Source of the DNA: Bacteroidales bacterium
Lineage (GTDB): Bacteria; Bacteroidota; Bacteroidia; Bacteroidales; Muribaculaceae
NCBI GenBank assembly: GCA_900752535.1
Contig: CAADVV010000378.1
Coordinates: forward strand, 1-10,446
Length of the DNA: 10,446 nt
Direction: 5' to 3'
The position numbers and the translations under genes were made by a program. The notes below the pieces were generated by a model. It saw only the letters and a list, made by a program, of their open reading frames with translations. It had not been told where the DNA came from and did not search any database. This document shows, piece after piece, positions 7,745-10,446 of the stretch (position 1 is the stretch's first letter; each line of letters opens with the position of its first letter).

Positions 7745-8495
7745 TTTCGTCGCCTGAGACCGTGTGTGCCGTTGCGGCGGCCTGCTCCTTGCTCCGGTGA
7801 CGGCTGTAGGCGGCCGCCATCCGTGTATGATAGCCACGGCGCGCATATGAGGGGCCGTTATAGCCCGCGGCAAATGACGACCAGTTCTTATCCTGTAGAG
7901 CCTTGAGCAGTCCCGACGACTTGATGAAACCGGCAAAAAGCTCCAGCTGGTCGCGCTCGCTGCGCGACATCAGTTCGACAAACTCGTCGATTGATGAGCA
8001 GCCACACTTACGCCAATTAAAGCCGCCAATCTGAAACATCCCCCAGAACGTACCCTCCACGGCTGCGACATTGTCGATTGCCCTGGCTTTCTGCAGACGG
8101 TTCCAGACCACCGACTGTGAACTACGGCCACAGCGGCTGAATACCTGCGGGTGGCTTTTATAATATCGCGTCAGATTGATACCGCGCTTGTTGGCCGAGC
8201 GTCTGAACATTGACAGGTCGAAGTTGACAATCGGTTTGCCCGGCTCCGAGAATCCCTGATGTGCCCTTCCAGCCTCAATCTCGACAACAGCTTTTATGGC
8301 AGCTGTCTCGACGCCCAGCTCACGGGCCACCTCGGCATAATCCTGCTCGGTCAGGGTGAGCAGACGCGCTTCGTCAGGAGCGACGCTGTCTGTGTGGCTC
8401 TGGCGTGTCTCACGACCGTGATGATCAGCATGTCCGGGCAGTGAAAGTGTGATGCCCAAAACGGCGGCAATTATTGCAGGAAAAATAGGCTTCAT
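7674..8495 (-). CDS. Secreted DUF3380-type N-acetylmuramidase (peptidoglycan hydrolase)
   Basis: This 273-residue protein has a signal peptide (KPIFPAIIAAVLGITLSLPGHA, cleavage probably near residue 23), so it is likely periplasmic. Residues about 50-232 fit the DUF3380/muramidase domain: AIKAVVEIEAG (67-77) with a candidate catalytic glutamate at 72 or 74, EGTFWGMFQIGGFN (147-160), and a C-terminal block WSSFAAGYNGPSYARRGYHTRMAAAY (205-230, key residues W205, F208, Y212, N213, G214, Y222). At the place where many relatives have a FERH-like motif, this protein has NFDLSMF (91-97). Three cysteines occur (122, 164, 166). After about 232 comes a low-complexity Ser/Thr/Lys/Arg tail; its last 22-23 codons lie antisense to the flippase gene. 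Expected activity is cleavage of the glycan strand, in wall remodelling or lysis of competitors. It follows the pepD terminator by only 24 bp and shows no promoter of its own. Confidence 0.82.
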   Translation of the reverse strand: MKPIFPAIIAAVLGITLSLPGHADHHGRETRQSHTDSVAPDEARLLTLTEQDYAEVARELGVETAAIKAVVEIEAGRAHQGFSEPGKPIVNFDLSMFRRSANKRGINLTRYYKSHPQVFSRCGRSSQSVVWNRLQKARAIDNVAAVEGTFWGMFQIGGFNWRKCGCSSIDEFVELMSRSERDQLELFAGFIKSSGLLKALQDKNWSSFAAGYNGPSYARRGYHTRMAAAYSRHRSKEQAAATAHTVSGDEISGAITSKESAPKTSRQQRKRTR

Positions 8496-8519
8496 GGCTG
8501 GTTTTATTTTATTATTTAT

Positions 8520-8567
8520 AAAAATCCGCCCGAAGGACAGACTATCGCAGTCTGAGCTTCGGGCGGA
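8520..8567 (-). terminator. Strong intrinsic terminator of pepD
   Basis: The arms TCCGCCCGAAG (8525-8535) and CTTCGGGCGGA (8557-8567) are perfectly complementary over 11 bp. Inside them CAGACT and AGTCTG add 6 more bp around an ATCGC loop, separated from the outer stem by a GA/AG internal loop. On the minus strand the stem is followed directly by TTTTT (8524-8520) and an AT-rich stretch, a textbook rho-independent terminator. It begins 17 bp after the pepD stop codon. On the + strand no T tract follows, so it acts only in the minus direction. Confidence 0.88.
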
Positions 8568-8583
8568 ATTATGATTACTTGTT

Positions 8584-10044
8584 TCAGTTCTTCATGTCGG
8601 CGACCTTGGTAAGAATCAGCTTTAGCTGTTCCCAGAATTTGCCGACGGCGGGGATGTGCATACGCTCGCTGGGGGAGTGAACGCCCTGAAGTGTCGGACC
8701 GAATGAAACCATGTCGAGATGGGGATATTTGGTCAGGAAAAGACCGCATTCGAGACCGGCGTGAATGGCCGTAATCAGCGGGTCAACACCATAAAGTTCC
8801 TTGTAAGCGTCACGGGCGATAGCCATGATGGGCGACTTCATGTCGGGCTTCCAGCCAGGATAACCGTCACCGTGGGTGACTTCGGCGCCGGCGAGAGCGA
8901 AGACTGCCTCAACCTGATTGGCGATATCCCACTTGCGCGATTCAACCGAGCTGCGCTGGCTGGTCGTGATGAGAATCTTGTTGTCTGGTTTCATCTTGAC
9001 AGCGGCGAGATTGGTGGATGTCTCAACGAGACCTTCCAGGTCGCGGCTCATAGACACAACTCCGTGCGGAGCGCCATAGAGCGCGAGGATGAGACGACGC
9101 GATGTGTCGGAGTCGATGCAGAAGTCCGGAGTGTCGACGCTCTCCATGTCGATTTCGAGAGTCGGCTCGAGATCCCCGAATTCGGCCTTGACAGCGGCGC
9201 TGTATTCATTGAGGGCAACACGCACTTTCTCCTTATTAGAAGTGTGGACGCCGACGATGGCATGGGCTGCGCGCGGAATGGCGTTGCGGAGGTTGCCGCC
9301 GTCAAACTCACTGACTGAGATTTCGTGATCCTTCATCAGATTGAAGAGGAAGCGGGCCAGAACCTTGTTGGCGTTGGCACGACCCAGATGGATGTCGCCG
9401 CCCGAGTGACCGCCCTGACCTTTGGATACGGAAATCTTGAAGTAAAGAAAATCCTTGGGAGCATATGAGCGGTTGTATGTGAAGACTGCGGTGGTATCCA
9501 CGCCGCCTGCGCATCCGATGAAAATCTGGCCGTCATCCTCTGAGTCGAGGTTAAGCAGGATCTTGCCGTTCATCATGCCTTCGCCGATATTGTTGGCCCC
9601 GGTCATGCCTGTTTCCTCGTCGACGGTTACCAAAGCTTCGAGGGGACCGTGAACATATGAGTCATCGAGCATTGCTGCCAGAGCGGCGGCCACGCCGATG
9701 CCGTTGTCTGCGCCGAGAGTTGTGCCCTTGGCATGTACCCATTCGCCGTCAACAACGGTTTCGATGGGTGAGTTCTCAAAGTCAAAGCTCTTGTCATTGC
9801 TTTCGCAGACCATGTCCATATGGCCCTGCATGATGACTGTCGGAGCATCCTCATGACCGGGAGTAGCGGCCTTGCTTATCAGGACATTGCCGATAGCGTC
9901 GGTCTTTGCCTGAAGACCATGTTTCTTAGCGAAGTCCAGAAGGAACTGGCGGATTTTGCCCTCCTTCTTTGAAGGACGGGGCACTTTGGTAATCTCGTCG
10001 AATATCTGGAAGACGAGAGCGGGCTGGAGATCTTTGACTTGCAT
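8584..10044 (-). CDS. pepD: Aminoacyl-histidine dipeptidase / beta-alanyl-histidine dipeptidase (M20C)
   Basis: This 486-residue cytosolic zinc dipeptidase has the length of PepD. M20 metal and catalytic residues appear in order: GHMDM with His75 and Asp77, GADNG with Asp113 as bridging metal ligand, DEETG with Glu143 (general base) and Glu144 (metal ligand), LDSED with Asp167, and a C-terminal His428 in AIHAGLECG. The lid/dimerisation insert carries GGHSGGDIH (211-219) and GRANANK. PepD cleaves dipeptides with an N-terminal beta-alanine or other residue before histidine (for example carnosine) and other Xaa-His or general dipeptides, feeding peptide catabolism. It appears monocistronic: a strong terminator follows at 8520-8567, and upstream is a 258-bp divergent region. 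No perfect TAnnTTTG is seen upstream on this strand; the nearest look-alike, TAACATTTG around 10106-10114, has a 3-base instead of 2-base spacer. Confidence 0.95.
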   Translation of the reverse strand: MQVKDLQPALVFQIFDEITKVPRPSKKEGKIRQFLLDFAKKHGLQAKTDAIGNVLISKAATPGHEDAPTVIMQGHMDMVCESNDKSFDFENSPIETVVDGEWVHAKGTTLGADNGIGVAAALAAMLDDSYVHGPLEALVTVDEETGMTGANNIGEGMMNGKILLNLDSEDDGQIFIGCAGGVDTTAVFTYNRSYAPKDFLYFKISVSKGQGGHSGGDIHLGRANANKVLARFLFNLMKDHEISVSEFDGGNLRNAIPRAAHAIVGVHTSNKEKVRVALNEYSAAVKAEFGDLEPTLEIDMESVDTPDFCIDSDTSRRLILALYGAPHGVVSMSRDLEGLVETSTNLAAVKMKPDNKILITTSQRSSVESRKWDIANQVEAVFALAGAEVTHGDGYPGWKPDMKSPIMAIARDAYKELYGVDPLITAIHAGLECGLFLTKYPHLDMVSFGPTLQGVHSPSERMHIPAVGKFWEQLKLILTKVADMKN

Positions 10045-10302
10045 ATCTCTGTTTTGTTTGTTGGTTTTGGAGGCAAAGCCCCCGATTTAGGGTTCAAAAC
10101 AAAAACAAATGTTAAAAAACATCGTTTGAGGTCACTAAGGTAGAAAATAAAAACCTCAAAAGCAAATCTTTTTGTCAACCTTTCGCTATATTTGCACCGT
10201 TAAAACAGTGACCGACGGCCCCGGAAACGCGCTATCACGCTGTATTCCAAAAACATGGACCGACGACTCACAGACATCACATTAAATTACACTCACTAAA
10301 CG
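10045..10302. other. Divergent intergenic region between pepD and the lipoprotein gene
   Basis: The half next to pepD (about 10045-10180) is AT-rich with A tracts on the + strand, in contrast to the GC-rich coding DNA around it. It contains no complete TAnnTTTG element for the minus strand. The other half contains the + strand promoter at 10187-10195 and then about 100 nt that should form the 5' leader of the lipoprotein mRNA. That leader holds a 14-codon open frame (10255-10299) ending 3 nt before the lipoprotein ATG. No riboswitch, tRNA or stable long hairpin was recognised. Confidence 0.55.
10187..10195 (+). promoter_or_regulatory. Bacteroidota -7 promoter element for the lipoprotein gene
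   Basis: TATATTTGC is an exact match to TAnnTTTGC. A TTTG occurs at 10171-10174, but only 12 bp upstream, closer than the usual spacing of about 20 bp, so it may not be the -33 element. Transcription should begin near 10200, giving a leader of about 100 nt before the ATG at 10303, unlike the two nearly leaderless genes elsewhere in the window. Confidence 0.7.
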
Positions 10303-10446
10303 ATGAAAAAATTAGCCCTCTCAGCTAAAACACTCCTGTCGCTTGCGTTTGTCCTCGGAACGATGACATCGTGCGGCAAGTCTGACAACGGCAACGGCTC
10401 AGGCGCAGCAGCTCCTGCGGCTGGCCCCGCCCCCCGGCGGCCGCGG
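10303..10446 (+). CDS. N-terminal part of a lipoprotein (partial, unknown function)
   Basis: The first 48 codons are visible. The protein starts MKKLALSAKT, continues with a hydrophobic core (LLSLAFVLGT), and reaches a lipobox-like MTSC with Cys24 as the likely lipidated residue. A flexible Gly/Asn/Ser/Ala/Pro linker follows (GKSDNGNGSGAAAPAAG). This is a type II signal peptide, so the mature protein should be anchored in the inner or outer membrane. The catalytic or binding domain lies beyond the window, so function cannot be assigned. There is no Shine-Dalgarno sequence before the ATG. The last few codons (PAPRRPR) come from an abrupt run of almost pure G and C and may not be reliable. Confidence 0.75.
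   Translation, partial: MKKLALSAKTLLSLAFVLGTMTSCGKSDNGNGSGAAAPAAGPAPRRPR

Noticed and set aside
7809..7818. Perfect 10-bp palindrome GGCGGCCGCC near the flippase/muramidase junction
   Set aside because: It sits within muramidase coding sequence (Ala-Ala codons), is short, has no loop or T tract, and is expected by chance in GC-rich coding DNA, so it is not called as a terminator or operator.
8584..10044. Several overlapping frames of 65-199 codons on both strands within pepD
   Set aside because: The PepD frame carries every M20 metal-binding and catalytic residue in order over its full length; the other frames have no motifs and are shadows.
10107..10114. Possible minus-strand promoter TAACATTTG upstream of pepD
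   Set aside because: The spacer between TA and TTTG is three bases rather than two, and there is no clear -33 partner. It is noted in the pepD entry but is too weak to call.
1..10446. Search for a defence system, CRISPR array, mobile element or RNA gene
   Set aside because: No direct-repeat array, transposase, integrase, terminal inverted repeats, tRNA-like cloverleaf or rRNA sequence was seen. RadC-like and helicase genes can occur on mobile elements, but here they are full-length core types in an ordinary operon.

Overview
The window looks like chromosomal housekeeping DNA from a member of the Bacteroidota, most likely order Bacteroidales. A GC-rich, gut Muribaculaceae-type lineage would fit, but that family-level guess is inference. 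The evidence is the Bacteroidota-type -7 promoter element TAnnTTTG(C) upstream of three genes, the near absence of Shine-Dalgarno sequences, a carboxynorspermidine decarboxylase, an aminoacyl-histidine dipeptidase and a Bacteroidota-style secreted muramidase. No rRNA, tRNA, CRISPR array, insertion sequence, integrase or phage gene was recognised.

Layout. (1) Positions 1-113 hold the last 36 codons of a + strand gene, possibly a D-2-hydroxyacid/3-phosphoglycerate dehydrogenase, followed by a GC-rich hairpin (147-187). (2) Positions 5348 down to 218 form a tightly packed minus-strand operon of four genes in the order pcrA/uvrD-type helicase, nspC, a membrane-anchored family-2 glycosyltransferase, and radC. 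The junctions are a 4-bp ATGA overlap, a 2-bp gap and a 9-bp gap. (3) A 132-bp divergent region (5349-5480) has a -7 element for each direction, and each element sits so close to its start codon that both messages are predicted to be nearly leaderless. (4) Positions 5481-7744 hold a two-gene + strand operon: a second family-2-like glycosyltransferase overlapping a 14-helix polysaccharide flippase by 16 bp. (5) A secreted DUF3380-type muramidase runs convergently on the minus strand (8495 to 7674), and its 3' end overlaps the flippase by 71 bp. (6) A strong hairpin terminator (8520-8567) ends pepD, the minus-strand M20 dipeptidase at 10044-8584. (7) A 258-bp intergenic region (10045-10302) carries a + strand promoter and leads into the first 48 codons of a lipoprotein gene cut off by the window end.

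How the genes may work together. The minus-strand operon mixes DNA repair (helicase and RadC) with polyamine synthesis and a glycosyltransferase; co-transcription is clear from the spacing, a shared function is not. Two glycosyltransferases, a flippase and a secreted muramidase within about 7.5 kb suggest a small envelope-glycan neighbourhood, but no polymerase, initiating glycosyl-phosphate transferase or ligase is present to make it a full pathway.

No previously undescribed system is evident. The points most worth a second look are the paired leaderless promoters, the convergent coding overlap without a visible terminator, the muramidase with an altered family motif, and the isolated glycosyltransferase/flippase pair.
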